From NCBI RefSeq assembly GCF_018417635.1, contig NZ_CP071007.1, positions 1,178,501 through 1,242,500 of the forward strand: a stretch of DNA of 64,000 nt. The letters run 5' to 3'. Below, in pieces: positions 41,215 through 49,245 of this stretch (position 1 is the stretch's first letter; each line of letters opens with the position of its first letter). Made by a program: the position numbers and the translations under genes. The notes beneath the pieces are model-generated. The model saw only the letters and a list, made by a program, of their open reading frames with translations, did not search any database and was not told where the DNA came from. The stretch comes from Pseudomonas sp. SORT22 (lineage in GTDB: Bacteria > Pseudomonadota > Gammaproteobacteria > Pseudomonadales > Pseudomonadaceae).

Positions 41215-41486
41215 TGGGGTTTCCTTAATCCATGCGCATGGCATCATTTTGCCATCAAACTTGGCAATCCACTATCGGCCGTCAACAGGACTTCTCCAGC
41301 TCCTTGACGGTGCATTTTGCACCAGGAGCAGGTTGGCTGCCTGCCGTCACTGTATCGGTTGCCCGGCCTCGCGACTTTAATCCGTGGCAACGAGTTTCCC
41401 AACGTTTGATGTTAGCGTGCTCTGCGTGCGCGGCAAGATGCACGGCGCCTGAATAGGATGAAAAATGTTGCAGCGCAGACGCGCAT
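41215..41486. other. Intergenic region upstream of bifA with hairpins
   Basis: No gene was seen. A 12-bp palindrome, CCATGCGCATGG (41230-41241), lies directly before the bifA ribosome site. On the minus strand it contains a tiny frame, ATG CGC ATG GAT TAA, that ends where the ribosome site begins. A larger hairpin (41299-41329) pairs GCTCCT with AGGAGC outside and GGTGC with GCACC inside, with a 4-nt bulge. These may be regulatory; no promoter could be assigned with confidence. Confidence 0.4.
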
Positions 41487-41515
41487 AAAAAAGCCCACCG
41501 CTAGGGTGGGCTTTT
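41487..41515 (-). terminator. sodB terminator
   Basis: On the minus strand, AAGCCCACC-CTAGC-GGTGGGCTT is followed by TTTTTAT. It lies about 50 nt after the sodB stop. Confidence 0.88.
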
Positions 41516-41523
41516 CGCGCGCT

Positions 41524-41545
41524 CAATACCTTGTGCAAGGTATTG
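41524..41545. repeat. 22-base perfect palindrome in the sodB 3' UTR
   Basis: CAATACCTTG, two bases TG, then CAAGGTATTG. The 10-bp arms are perfect, and the element lies between the sodB stop and its terminator. With only a 2-nt centre it is a poor RNA hairpin loop but a good dimer-binding site for a protein. Confidence 0.6.
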
Positions 41546-41558
41546 CTCAGCAGCCGGC

Positions 41559-42155
41559 TCAGGCAGTGAAGGTTTTGCCTTCGAACTGCTCGGCGACGAA
41601 CTTCCAGTTGACCAGGTTCCAGAACGCTTCGACGTACTTCGGACGCACGTTACGGTAGTCGATGTAGTAGGCGTGTTCCCAGACGTCGCAGGTCAGCAGC
41701 GGGGTGTCGCCGTTGGTCAGCGGGTTGCCGGCGCCGATGGTGCTGGCCAGGGCCAGGGAACCGTCGGATTTTTTCACCAGCCAGCCCCAACCGGAACCGA
41801 AGGTGCCGACCGAAGTCTTGGTGAACTCTTCCTTGAACTTGTCGAACGAACCGAACGCGGCGTTGATGGCTTCAGCCAGGGCGCCGGTTGGTTGGCCGCC
41901 GGCGTTTGGCGCCAGGCAGTTCCAGTAGAAGGTGTGGTTCCAGACCTGAGCGGCGTTGTTGAAGATACCGCCCGAGGAAGTCTTGACGATCTCTTCCAGG
42001 GTCTTGCCTTCGAACTCGGTGCCTGGCACCAGGTTGTTCAGGTTCACGACATAGGTGTTGTGGTGCTTGTCGTGGTGGTATTCCAGGGTTTCCTTGGAAA
42101 TGTGCGGCTGCAGGGCGTCGTGGGCGTAAGGCAGCGGCGGCAATTCAAAAGCCAT
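41559..42155 (-). CDS. sodB: Iron superoxide dismutase SodB
   Basis: The 198-residue cytosolic superoxide dismutase. Metal ligands are visible in the [18 protein letters not shown] region (first His), in QVWNHTFYW (second His) and in [17 protein letters not shown] (Asp and third His). [20 protein letters not shown] and the Gly/Gln pattern fit the Fe form. AGGAGA precedes the ATG at 42155. In Pseudomonas Fe-SOD is usually lowered by PrrF small RNAs in iron limitation; I did not confirm a target site. Confidence 0.96.
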   Translation of the reverse strand: MAFELPPLPYAHDALQPHISKETLEYHHDKHHNTYVVNLNNLVPGTEFEGKTLEEIVKTSSGGIFNNAAQVWNHTFYWNCLAPNAGGQPTGALAEAINAAFGSFDKFKEEFTKTSVGTFGSGWGWLVKKSDGSLALASTIGAGNPLTNGDTPLLTCDVWEHAYYIDYRNVRPKYVEAFWNLVNWKFVAEQFEGKTFTA

Positions 42156-42344
42156 GGTGATTCTCCTAATCAGGTCTGTTGCGGTGAGCGCAAGGCCGAT
42201 CACGGGCGGCCGGTGTGCGTCGGCGAGTTTGTACTCTTTGCGACGCAAGGGCTGGATCATAGCACCGGGCCCGGTGCATAACCACGCAACAAGTGTACGG
42301 GAAAGAGGTTCCAGAGCCTTTGCCGGTGCCGGACGAGCGGCGCC

Positions 42345-42944
42345 TCAGGTAAAGATCAGCTGCGCCGCCACGGCAAACATCATCACCGCCACCATCAGGT
42401 CGAGCAGCCGCCAGGTGCCTGGGCGCGCCAGCCACGGGGCCAGCCAGGCGGCGCCCAGGGCGAGGGTGAAAAACCACAGCAGCGAGGCGCTGGCGGCGCC
42501 GGCCACGTAAGCGCCGGGCACGGTCTGCTGGGCGCCCAGCGAGCCGATCAGCAATACCGTGTCGAGGTACACATGGGGGTTGAGCAGGGTTACCGCCAGG
42601 GCGCTGAGCAGCACCGCCCGACGCGAACGCAAGCCCTGGCCTTCGCCCTGTTGCAGGCTTTGTTGCGAGCAGGCGCGCAGCAACGCCTTGCCGCCGTACC
42701 AGATCAGAAACACCGCGCCACCCCAGCGCGCCACCGCCAGCAGGGTCGGGTTTTGCGCCAGCACCGTGGCCAGGCCAAACACGCCCGCGGCCACCAGGAT
42801 GGCATCGCAGACCACGCACAGCGCCGCCACCGGCAGGTGATGTTCGCGGCGCAGGCTCTGTGCCAGGACAAAGGCGTTTTGCGTGCCGATCGCCATGATC
42901 AGGCCGAAGGCGACCAACAGGCCGTTCAGGTAGCTTTGCCACAT
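42345..42944 (-). CDS. argO: LysE/ArgO family amino-acid exporter
   Basis: A 199-residue transporter with about six helices, starting MWQSYLNGLLVAFGLIMAIGTQNAFVLAQSL, where the motif GxQNA(F) is diagnostic of LysE. It probably exports arginine or lysine. The start at 42944 is chosen because the longer frame has no hydrophobic start. It diverges from argP, whose product is known to activate argO/lysE in other bacteria, across a 122-nt shared control region. Confidence 0.88.
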   Translation of the reverse strand: MWQSYLNGLLVAFGLIMAIGTQNAFVLAQSLRREHHLPVAALCVVCDAILVAAGVFGLATVLAQNPTLLAVARWGGAVFLIWYGGKALLRACSQQSLQQGEGQGLRSRRAVLLSALAVTLLNPHVYLDTVLLIGSLGAQQTVPGAYVAGAASASLLWFFTLALGAAWLAPWLARPGTWRLLDLMVAVMMFAVAAQLIFT

Positions 42945-43066
42945 AAGGGGAACTCCACAAGACACCCGCAGGGCGCGGGCGCAAATACAAAGAAGATGCT
43001 GGCCATTGTGGGGATTTCCTCTGTATAAGAAAAACAAATAAAGCTGATCTGGCATTAGGAAAAATA

Positions 43067-43957
43067 ATGTTCGATTACAAACTGCTGTCTGCCCTCGCCG
43101 CCGTGATTGAACAGGCCGGTTTCGAGCGCGCCGCCCAGGTGCTGGGCTTGTCGCAGTCGGCGATTTCCCAGCGCATCAAGTTGCTCGAGGCGCGGGTTGG
43201 CCAGCCGGTGCTGGTGCGCGCCAATCCGCCGAGCCCCACCGATGTCGGCCGGCGCCTGCTCAACCATGTGCAACAGGTGCGCCTGCTTGAGCGTGATCTG
43301 CAGAGCCAGGTGCCGGCGCTGGATGCAGAGGGCATGCCCGAGCGCCTGCGCATCGCCCTCAATGCCGACAGCCTGGCGACCTGGTGGGCAGGCGCTGTGG
43401 GCGAATTCTGTGCCGGTCAGCAGGTGTTGCTCGACCTGGTGGTCGAAGACCAGGAAGTCGGCCTCAAGCGCATGCGTGCCGGCGAAGTAGCAGCCTGCCT
43501 GTGCGGCAGCGAACGGCCGGTGGCCGGCGCGCGCAGCCTGTTGCTCGGCGCCATGCGCTACCGGGCGCTGGCCAGCCCGGCGTTCATGGCGCGCTACTTT
43601 CCAGCCGGTTTCGCTGCCGCGCGGCTGTCGCGCACGCCGGCGCTGGTGTTCGGGCCGGATGACTTTCTTCAGCACCGTTACCTGGCCTCGTTAGGTATTC
43701 AGGACGGTTTCCTCCATCACCTGTGCCCGTCATCCGAAGGCTTCTTGCGCATGACCGAAGCGGGCCTGGGCTGGGGCCTGGTGCCGGAACTGCAGGTGCG
43801 CGATCAGCTGGCCAGCGGGCGCCTGGTAGAAATATCCGCGGATAAACCCATCGACGTGCCCTTGTACTGGCATCATTGGCGCAATGGCGGGCAGTTGCTC
43901 GGCCAACTGACGGATCACCTGCGCCTGACGGCCGGGCAGTGGCTGGTGCCCTTGTAG
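43067..43957 (+). CDS. argP: LysR-family regulator ArgP
   Basis: A 296-residue LysR regulator. The N-terminal helix-turn-helix reads LSALAAVIEQAGFERAAQVLGLSQSAISQRIKLLEARVG. The effector domain matches the ArgP/IciA branch (LRIALNADSLATWW, and the C-terminal LHHLCPSSEGFLRMTEAGLGWGLVPELQV-type segment read here as two stretches). It should sense arginine/lysine and control the divergent argO. Length is standard. Confidence 0.92.
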   Translation: MFDYKLLSALAAVIEQAGFERAAQVLGLSQSAISQRIKLLEARVGQPVLVRANPPSPTDVGRRLLNHVQQVRLLERDLQSQVPALDAEGMPERLRIALNADSLATWWAGAVGEFCAGQQVLLDLVVEDQEVGLKRMRAGEVAACLCGSERPVAGARSLLLGAMRYRALASPAFMARYFPAGFAAARLSRTPALVFGPDDFLQHRYLASLGIQDGFLHHLCPSSEGFLRMTEAGLGWGLVPELQVRDQLASGRLVEISADKPIDVPLYWHHWRNGGQLLGQLTDHLRLTAGQWLVPL

Positions 43958-44009
43958 GCATTGGCGGCGTCAGCAGTATCTGAAAAACCTGTTTTAGGCG
44001 GAGTGCTAC

Positions 44010-45014
44010 ATGCAAATTCTGGTCACCGGCGCGAGCGGCTTCATAGGCGGGCGCTTTGCGCGCTTTGCCCTGGAGCAGGGCTTTGACGTTCGGGTCAACG
44101 GCCGCCGCGCCGAAGGCGTCGAGCACCTGGTGCGACGCGGCGCGCAGTTCATCCCGGGTGACCTTGGCGATCCGGACCTGGCCCGACGCCTGTGCCAGGG
44201 CGTCGAGGCGGTGGTGCATTGCGCCGGTGCGGTGGGCAACTGGGGGCGTTACCAGGACTTTTACCAAGGCAACGTGGTGGTCACTGAAAACGTTGTCGAG
44301 GCTTGCCTGAAGGAGCATGTACGGCGCTTGGTGCACCTGTCTTCGCCGTCGATCTATTTCAATGGCCGCTCGCAGCTGGGCATTACTGAAGACCAGGTGC
44401 CACGGCGCTTTCATGACCATTACGGGGCCACCAAGCACCTGGCCGAACAGAAGGTCTTCGGCGCCCAGGAGTTTGGCCTCGAAGTGCTGGCCCTGCGTCC
44501 GCGCTTTGTCACCGGCGCGGGTGATGTGAGCATCTTCCCGCGCTTGCTGCAGATGCAACGCAAGCGGCGCCTGGCGATCATCGGCAATGGCCTGAACAAG
44601 GTCGACTTCACCAGCGTGCAGAACCTCAACGAAGCGCTGATCAGTGCCTTGCTCGCCGATAACGCGGCGCTTGGCCAGGCCTACAACATCAGCAACGGTC
44701 ATCCCTTGCCGCTGTGGGATGTGGTCAATTATGTGATGCGGCAAATGCACCTGCCGCAAGTCACCCGCTACCGTTCCTACGGCCTGGCCTACAGCCTTGC
44801 AGCCTTGAACGAAGGCGCCTGCCTGCTCTGGCCGGGCCGCCCGCAGCCGACCCTGTCACGCTTGGGGATGCAGGTGATGAGCAAGGACTTCACCCTCGAC
44901 ATCAGCCGCGCCCGGCAGTTTCTTGATTACCGCCCCAGCGTCAGCCTGTGGTCGGCACTGGATGAGTTCTGCGGCTGGTGGAAAGCCCAGGACCTTGCGT
45001 CCGGCCAGCACTGA
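44010..45014 (+). CDS. NAD-dependent epimerase/dehydratase family protein
   Basis: An extended short-chain dehydrogenase of 334 residues. The Rossmann glycine motif is VTGASGFIGGRFARFALEQG at about 4-23, the family segment VHCAGAVGNWGRY follows, and the catalytic YxxxK is YGATKHLAE. Similar proteins act on nucleotide sugars or sterol-like substrates (3-beta-HSD-like ending). The substrate is unknown. It lies alone in a pocket syntenic with PA4361. Confidence 0.85.
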   Translation: MQILVTGASGFIGGRFARFALEQGFDVRVNGRRAEGVEHLVRRGAQFIPGDLGDPDLARRLCQGVEAVVHCAGAVGNWGRYQDFYQGNVVVTENVVEACLKEHVRRLVHLSSPSIYFNGRSQLGITEDQVPRRFHDHYGATKHLAEQKVFGAQEFGLEVLALRPRFVTGAGDVSIFPRLLQMQRKRRLAIIGNGLNKVDFTSVQNLNEALISALLADNAALGQAYNISNGHPLPLWDVVNYVMRQMHLPQVTRYRSYGLAYSLAALNEGACLLWPGRPQPTLSRLGMQVMSKDFTLDISRARQFLDYRPSVSLWSALDEFCGWWKAQDLASGQH

Positions 45015-45101
45015 ACCCGATCACGGCTTTGCGGTCGATCAGTGCGCAGATCAGGCTTTATACTAATGACCATTTGCTATCACCGTGGTTGAAGGGATCC
45101 C

Positions 45102-45944
45102 ATGCGTAACAATGCCCCAGATGATTTCGATAACGTACCGACCTTGAGTGCCGGTAGCCGTGACGACGATGATGTTGTCCCGGTTGCCGGCGTGCGTCGT
45201 GGCGGTGCGGCGGCCGCGCATGCCCAGCCCAAGGTGGCCAGCAGCGGCCCGTTGTGGGCGTTGCTCGGCGCCTCGTTCATTGCCCTGGCGGGCCTTGGTT
45301 GGTGGAGCTTTCAGCAGATTTCGCTGATGGAGCAGCAACTGGTTGCCACCCAGGAGAGCTTTGCCCGCATCAGTGAAGAAGCGGCGGGGCGCCTGCAGGC
45401 GATCAGCGGCAAGGTGGCGGCCAGCGAGAGCAGTGTCAGCACCGACAGCGAAGCCCTGAAGCTGCAGATCAGGCAGTTGCAGGCGAGCCTGACCGAGCAG
45501 GGCAAGCAACAGCAGGGTGTAGCCGGGCAGACCGGTGACCTGGGTAAACGCCTGGAGCAAGTGCTGGCGCAGGCCAGCGAACAGCAAGCGGCCAATGCCA
45601 AATTGCAGGAGCAGTTGCAGGCCCAGCTCAAGCGTGTGAACGAGGAGCTGGCCGCATTGAAGACGGCCCAGGTGGATGGCGGCAAGCTTGAAGGTGAGCT
45701 CAAGAGCCTGAACGCTGATGTGGCAGCCTTGAAGAAGCAGGGCAACCCTTCAGCGGCGATTCAGCGCCTGGAGCAGGACCTGATCGTGCTCAAGAGCGAG
45801 CAGGAGAACCGCCCGGCGCCGGCGGCCAGCAGCGGTGCCTCGACGGCGGAGTTTGATGCGTTTCGTGGCCAGGTGACGCGCAATATCAATACCCTGCAAA
45901 GCCAGGTGCAGAACCTGCAGCAGCAGATCAACGCCCGGCCTTGA
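45102..45944 (+). CDS. Single-pass membrane coiled-coil protein, unknown function
   Basis: A 280-residue protein with a polar N-terminal 45 residues, a membrane helix at about 47-65 (LWALLGASFIALAGLGWW), and then an almost continuous Gln/Ala/Glu/Leu-rich coiled coil to about 225, broken by a short Pro/Ala/Ser linker before a last helix. It resembles envelope-spanning scaffold proteins in shape. I do not recognise a named family. TATACT lies in the upstream gap but no -35 is at proper spacing. Confidence 0.75.
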   Translation: MRNNAPDDFDNVPTLSAGSRDDDDVVPVAGVRRGGAAAAHAQPKVASSGPLWALLGASFIALAGLGWWSFQQISLMEQQLVATQESFARISEEAAGRLQAISGKVAASESSVSTDSEALKLQIRQLQASLTEQGKQQQGVAGQTGDLGKRLEQVLAQASEQQAANAKLQEQLQAQLKRVNEELAALKTAQVDGGKLEGELKSLNADVAALKKQGNPSAAIQRLEQDLIVLKSEQENRPAPAASSGASTAEFDAFRGQVTRNINTLQSQVQNLQQQINARP

Positions 45945-45965
45945 GGGCCTCATCGCGTTCAGCAC

Positions 45966-47015
45966 CTACAGCCGCGGATAATCGATGTAACCCACTGGCC
46001 CCTTGCCATAGAAGGTCTCCGGATGCGCTTCGTTCAGTGGCGCATCCGCCGCCAGCCGCGCCGGCAGGTCCGGGTTGGCAATGAACGGAATGCCGAAGGC
46101 CACCGCATCGGCTTTACCGCTGGCCAGCGCTGTGTTGGCGCTGGCCTTGGTGAAGCGCTCGTTGACGATATACGGGCCGCCAAAGGCTTGTTTGATCAGT
46201 GCGCCGATGCTGTCGTCGGCTTCCTTCTCCCGCGAGCAGATGAAGGCGATGCCGCGCTTGCCCAGTTCGCGCGCCACATAAGTGAAAGTCTCGGCGCGGT
46301 TGGCGTCGCCCATGTCATGGGAGTCGGCGCGCGGTGCCAGGTGTACACCCACCCGTTGCGCACCCCAGACTTCGCTCACCGCGTCAGTCACTTCCAGCAA
46401 CAGCCGAGCACGGTTCTTCAGCGAACCGCCGTACTGGTCATCGCGCTGGTTGGTGCTGCTCTGCAGGAACTGGTCGATCAGGTAGCCGTTGGCCGCGTGC
46501 ACTTCAACGCCATCGAAACCGGCCGCCTTGGCATTCTCGGCGCCGGTACGGTAAGCCTCGACAATGTCGGCGATTTCTGCGGCTTCCAGTGCCCGCGGGG
46601 TCGGGTAATCGGCCAGTGGACGCACCAGGCTGACATGGCCTTTGGGCTGGATGGCGCTCGGCGCGACCGGGGTTTCACCATTGAGGTAGCTGGGGTGAGA
46701 GATCCGCCCTACGTGCCACAGCTGCAGGAAAATCCGCCCGCCGGCGCCATGCACGGCCTTGGTCACGTTGGTCCAGCCGCGCACCTGGTCGTTGGACCAG
46801 ATGCCCGGGGTGTCCGGGTAGCCGACGCCCATGGGCGTCACCGAGGTCGCTTCGCTGAGAATCAGCCCGGCGCTGGCGCGCTGCACGTAGTACTCGGCCA
46901 TCAGTGCGTTGGGCACCCGGCCTTCATCGGCGCGGCAGCGGGTCAGTGGGGCCATGATGATGCGGTTCGGCAGCACGAGGTCGCCGAGGGTGATCGGATC
47001 AAAAAGCGTCGTCAT
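45966..47015 (-). CDS. xenB: Old-yellow-enzyme family oxidoreductase, XenB-like
   Basis: A 349-residue FMN TIM barrel with LFDPITLGDLVLPNRIIMAPLTRCRAD, the HVGRISHPSY active-site region, VEVHAANGYLIDQFLQ with the catalytic His/Asn pair, and NQRDDQYGGSLKNRARLLLEV. Such enzymes reduce nitro compounds and enones with NAD(P)H. Order xenB-MFS-arsR on the minus strand matches PA4356-PA4354. The spacing (17 nt) suggests one operon from the arsR promoter. Confidence 0.92.
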   Translation of the reverse strand: MTTLFDPITLGDLVLPNRIIMAPLTRCRADEGRVPNALMAEYYVQRASAGLILSEATSVTPMGVGYPDTPGIWSNDQVRGWTNVTKAVHGAGGRIFLQLWHVGRISHPSYLNGETPVAPSAIQPKGHVSLVRPLADYPTPRALEAAEIADIVEAYRTGAENAKAAGFDGVEVHAANGYLIDQFLQSSTNQRDDQYGGSLKNRARLLLEVTDAVSEVWGAQRVGVHLAPRADSHDMGDANRAETFTYVARELGKRGIAFICSREKEADDSIGALIKQAFGGPYIVNERFTKASANTALASGKADAVAFGIPFIANPDLPARLAADAPLNEAHPETFYGKGPVGYIDYPRL

Positions 47016-47032
47016 AAATACCTCAAGGCTTA

Positions 47033-48202
47033 TCAGTGAGTGGCAGGTGCCAGTTCGGCTTTTTTGCCGCCCTGGCTGAAGGTGATCAGGGTGACGATCA
47101 GCGCCAGTACCGCCAGCGCTGCGGCGGCCAGGGGCACGCGGGTCAGGCCCAGGCCCTGGGCGATGACGGTGCCGCCGACCCAGGCGCCAAGGGCGTTGCC
47201 CAGGTTGAAGGCGCCGATGTTCAGGGTCGAGACCAGGTTCGGCGCGGCCTTGCCGAAGGTCACCACGTTGACTTGCAGGGCAGGTACGGCGGCAAAGGCG
47301 GCGGTGGCCCAGAGGAACAGGGTGATTTCGGCCGGAATCAGCGCGACGCTGGTCCAGCTCAGCACGGTGGAGACCACCGCCATGCTGGCGAACACGCCGA
47401 CCAGGGTGGCGCCCAGGCGCTTGTCGGCCAGCTTGCCGCCGACGATATTGCCCAGGGTCAGGCCGACGCCGATCAGCAGCAGGGTCCAGGTCACGCCCCG
47501 TGGCGAAACGCCGGTGACGTCGCCAAGCAGCGGCGCGACATAGGTGAACAAGGCGAACATCGAGGCTGAGAACAGTACGGTCATCGACAGCGACAGCCAG
47601 ATGCCGGCGCCTTTGAGTGCAGCCAGTTCGGCGCGCATGTCGAGTTTTTCTTCGTCATGGCGAAACGGCAGGAAGCGGATCAGGCCGATCAAGGCAATCA
47701 CGCCGATCACGGTTACCGCCCAGAAAGTCGAGCGCCAGCCGTATTCCTGGCCCAGCGCGGTGCCCAGCGGCACGCCAAGGACGTTGGCCAGGGTCAGGCC
47801 GGTGAACATCAGGGCCACGGCCGAGGCGCGGCGGTTGGCCGGCACCAGGCTGGCCGCGACCACCGAGCCGATTCCGAAGAAGGCACCGTGGCACAGGGCG
47901 GTCACCACCCGGGCGAACATCAGCAGGTTGTAGTCGCTGGCCACCGCACACAGCAGGTTGCCGACGATGAACACGCCCATCAGCGCAATCAGCGCCGCTT
48001 TACGCGGCAGGCGCGAGGTGGCCAGGGCCATGAACGGCGCACCGATGGCCACGCCCAGGGCGTAACCGGTGACCAGCCAGCCGGCACCGGGAATCGACAC
48101 ACCCAGGTCTGCCGCCACGTCGGGCAGCAGACCCATGATGACGAACTCGGTGGTACCGATGGCGAAGGCGCTAAGCGCCAGGATTATCAGCGAAAGGGGC
48201 AT
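47033..48202 (-). CDS. MFS transporter, AraJ/YdhP-like
   Basis: A 389-residue, 12-helix carrier. It begins MPLSLIILALSAFAIGTTEFVIMGLLPDV, a hallmark of the AraJ/PbuE/YdhP drug- or sugar-efflux branch, and has GALFGI-type and ARVVTALCHGAFFGIGS segments. It sits 17 nt from xenB and 13 nt from the arsR-type gene and so is likely induced with them. The exported compound may be a toxic electrophile or its reduced product; this is inference. Confidence 0.87.
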   Translation of the reverse strand: MPLSLIILALSAFAIGTTEFVIMGLLPDVAADLGVSIPGAGWLVTGYALGVAIGAPFMALATSRLPRKAALIALMGVFIVGNLLCAVASDYNLLMFARVVTALCHGAFFGIGSVVAASLVPANRRASAVALMFTGLTLANVLGVPLGTALGQEYGWRSTFWAVTVIGVIALIGLIRFLPFRHDEEKLDMRAELAALKGAGIWLSLSMTVLFSASMFALFTYVAPLLGDVTGVSPRGVTWTLLLIGVGLTLGNIVGGKLADKRLGATLVGVFASMAVVSTVLSWTSVALIPAEITLFLWATAAFAAVPALQVNVVTFGKAAPNLVSTLNIGAFNLGNALGAWVGGTVIAQGLGLTRVPLAAAALAVLALIVTLITFSQGGKKAELAPATH

Positions 48203-48215
48203 TGCAAGGTCCTTG

Positions 48216-48518
48216 TCAGAGCTCTTGGCTCATCTGCTGGAGGAAGGCCTGGATGGTTTCCTCGTTGCGTTTGAAAAAATGCCACTGGCCAATCTTCTGG
48301 CTGCTGATCAGGCCCGCGCGCTGCAGGGTCGCCAGGTGGGCAGAAACGGTCGACTGCGACAGGCCGCAGCGTTGATCGATCTGCCCGGCACACACACCGT
48401 GTTCGGTGCTGTGGTGCTGGTCGGGGAACTGCGCGTCGGGGTCCTTCAGCCAGTTGAGGATTTCTCGCCGTACTGGGTGGGCCAGGGCTTTTATTATTTC
48501 GTCGAGATCGAGAGGCAT
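48216..48518 (-). CDS. ArsR-family transcriptional repressor
   Basis: A 100-residue winged-helix protein: MPLDLDEIIKALAHPVRREILNWL, then CAGQIDQRCGLSQSTVSAHL as the recognition helix and a QKIGQWHFFKRNEE wing. The start at 48518 is the standard ArsR N-terminus; the longer frame from 48590 reads through the operator region. Only one Cys lies in the recognition region, so a classic metal site is not apparent. The first gene of an operon with the MFS carrier and xenB; probably autoregulated. Confidence 0.88.
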   Translation of the reverse strand: MPLDLDEIIKALAHPVRREILNWLKDPDAQFPDQHHSTEHGVCAGQIDQRCGLSQSTVSAHLATLQRAGLISSQKIGQWHFFKRNEETIQAFLQQMSQEL

Positions 48519-48557
48519 GGTTGGGCTCGTGGTTGTGTAGCGGTATATCGCGATGTG

Positions 48558-48581
48558 GCGAAATATAAATCGGTATTTCGC
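48558..48581. promoter_or_regulatory. Candidate ArsR operator 1
   Basis: GCGAAATA, 8-nt spacer, TATTTCGC: a perfect 8-bp inverted repeat in an AT-rich patch, 40-63 nt upstream of the ArsR start. A nearby TATATCGCGAT (48544-48554) and TTCGCGATATA form a second overlapping inverted pair. Confidence 0.6.
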
Positions 48582-48622
48582 GATATACAAATATGATGTG
48601 GTTCTGAGCTCAGCGTAAATCG

Positions 48623-48646
48623 CTATATCGGGTTATAACGATATAG
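48623..48646. promoter_or_regulatory. Candidate ArsR operator 2
   Basis: CTATATCG, 8-nt spacer, CGATATAG: a perfect 8-bp inverted repeat of the same size and spacing as operator 1, 27-50 nt before the acpH start. It suggests that one regulator controls both sides of the gap. Confidence 0.55.
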
Positions 48647-48672
48647 ATGCCGGGGTGCTAGAATCCCAGTCC

Positions 48673-49245
48673 ATGAACTACCTCGCACACCTTCACCTCG
48701 GCGGTCAGCAGCCCGAGCAATTGCTCGGCAGCCTCTATGGCGATTTCGTCAAAGGGCCGTTGCAGGGGCGCTTTGCCCCGTCGCTGGAAGCGGCGATTCG
48801 TTTGCACCGGCAGATCGACGTCTACACCGACAGCCATCCACTGGTGCTGGCGGCGCTGGCGCGTTTTCCGCGGCAGCGGCGGCGTTATGCCGGGATCATC
48901 CTCGATGTGTTTTTCGACCACTGCCTGGCCTTGCACTGGCAGGACTACGCTGAGCAGCCATTGGGTCAGTTCACCGACCGGGTCTACCAGGTCCTCGCCG
49001 CCGAGCCGGCCTTGCCCGGGCGCCTGGCGCAAATCGCGCCGTACATGGCCGCCGATGACTGGCTGGGGTCTTACCGCGAATTCGCGGTGCTCGAACAAGT
49101 GTTTCGCGGCATTGCCCGGCGCCTGTCACGGCCCGAAGGCATGGACGGTGCGATAGAGGAGGTGACGGCGCTGTACCAGCCATTGCTGAATGACTTTCGC
49201 AATTTCTACCCAGAGCTTCAGCGCTTTGCCAGGGCCAATACCTAG
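48673..49245 (+). CDS. acpH: Acyl carrier protein phosphodiesterase
   Basis: A 190-residue HD-like hydrolase (DUF479) that removes the phosphopantetheine arm from acyl carrier protein. MNYLAHLHLGGQQPEQLLGS, GDFVKG, HRQIDVYTDSHP and FFDHCLA are the family motifs with metal-binding His/Asp. The start at 48673 is chosen over one at 48655. Its TAG stop overlaps the stop of olsA within a shared CTAG. Confidence 0.9.
   Translation: MNYLAHLHLGGQQPEQLLGSLYGDFVKGPLQGRFAPSLEAAIRLHRQIDVYTDSHPLVLAALARFPRQRRRYAGIILDVFFDHCLALHWQDYAEQPLGQFTDRVYQVLAAEPALPGRLAQIAPYMAADDWLGSYREFAVLEQVFRGIARRLSRPEGMDGAIEEVTALYQPLLNDFRNFYPELQRFARANT

Noticed and set aside
45020..45064. A promoter for the coiled-coil protein (TTGCGG with TATACT)
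   Set aside because: The spacing of 24 nt is too long for a sigma-70 promoter, so I did not list it.
48519..48590. An upstream extension of the ArsR-type repressor
   Set aside because: It runs through the palindromic operator region and gives an atypical Tyr/Ile-rich N-terminus.
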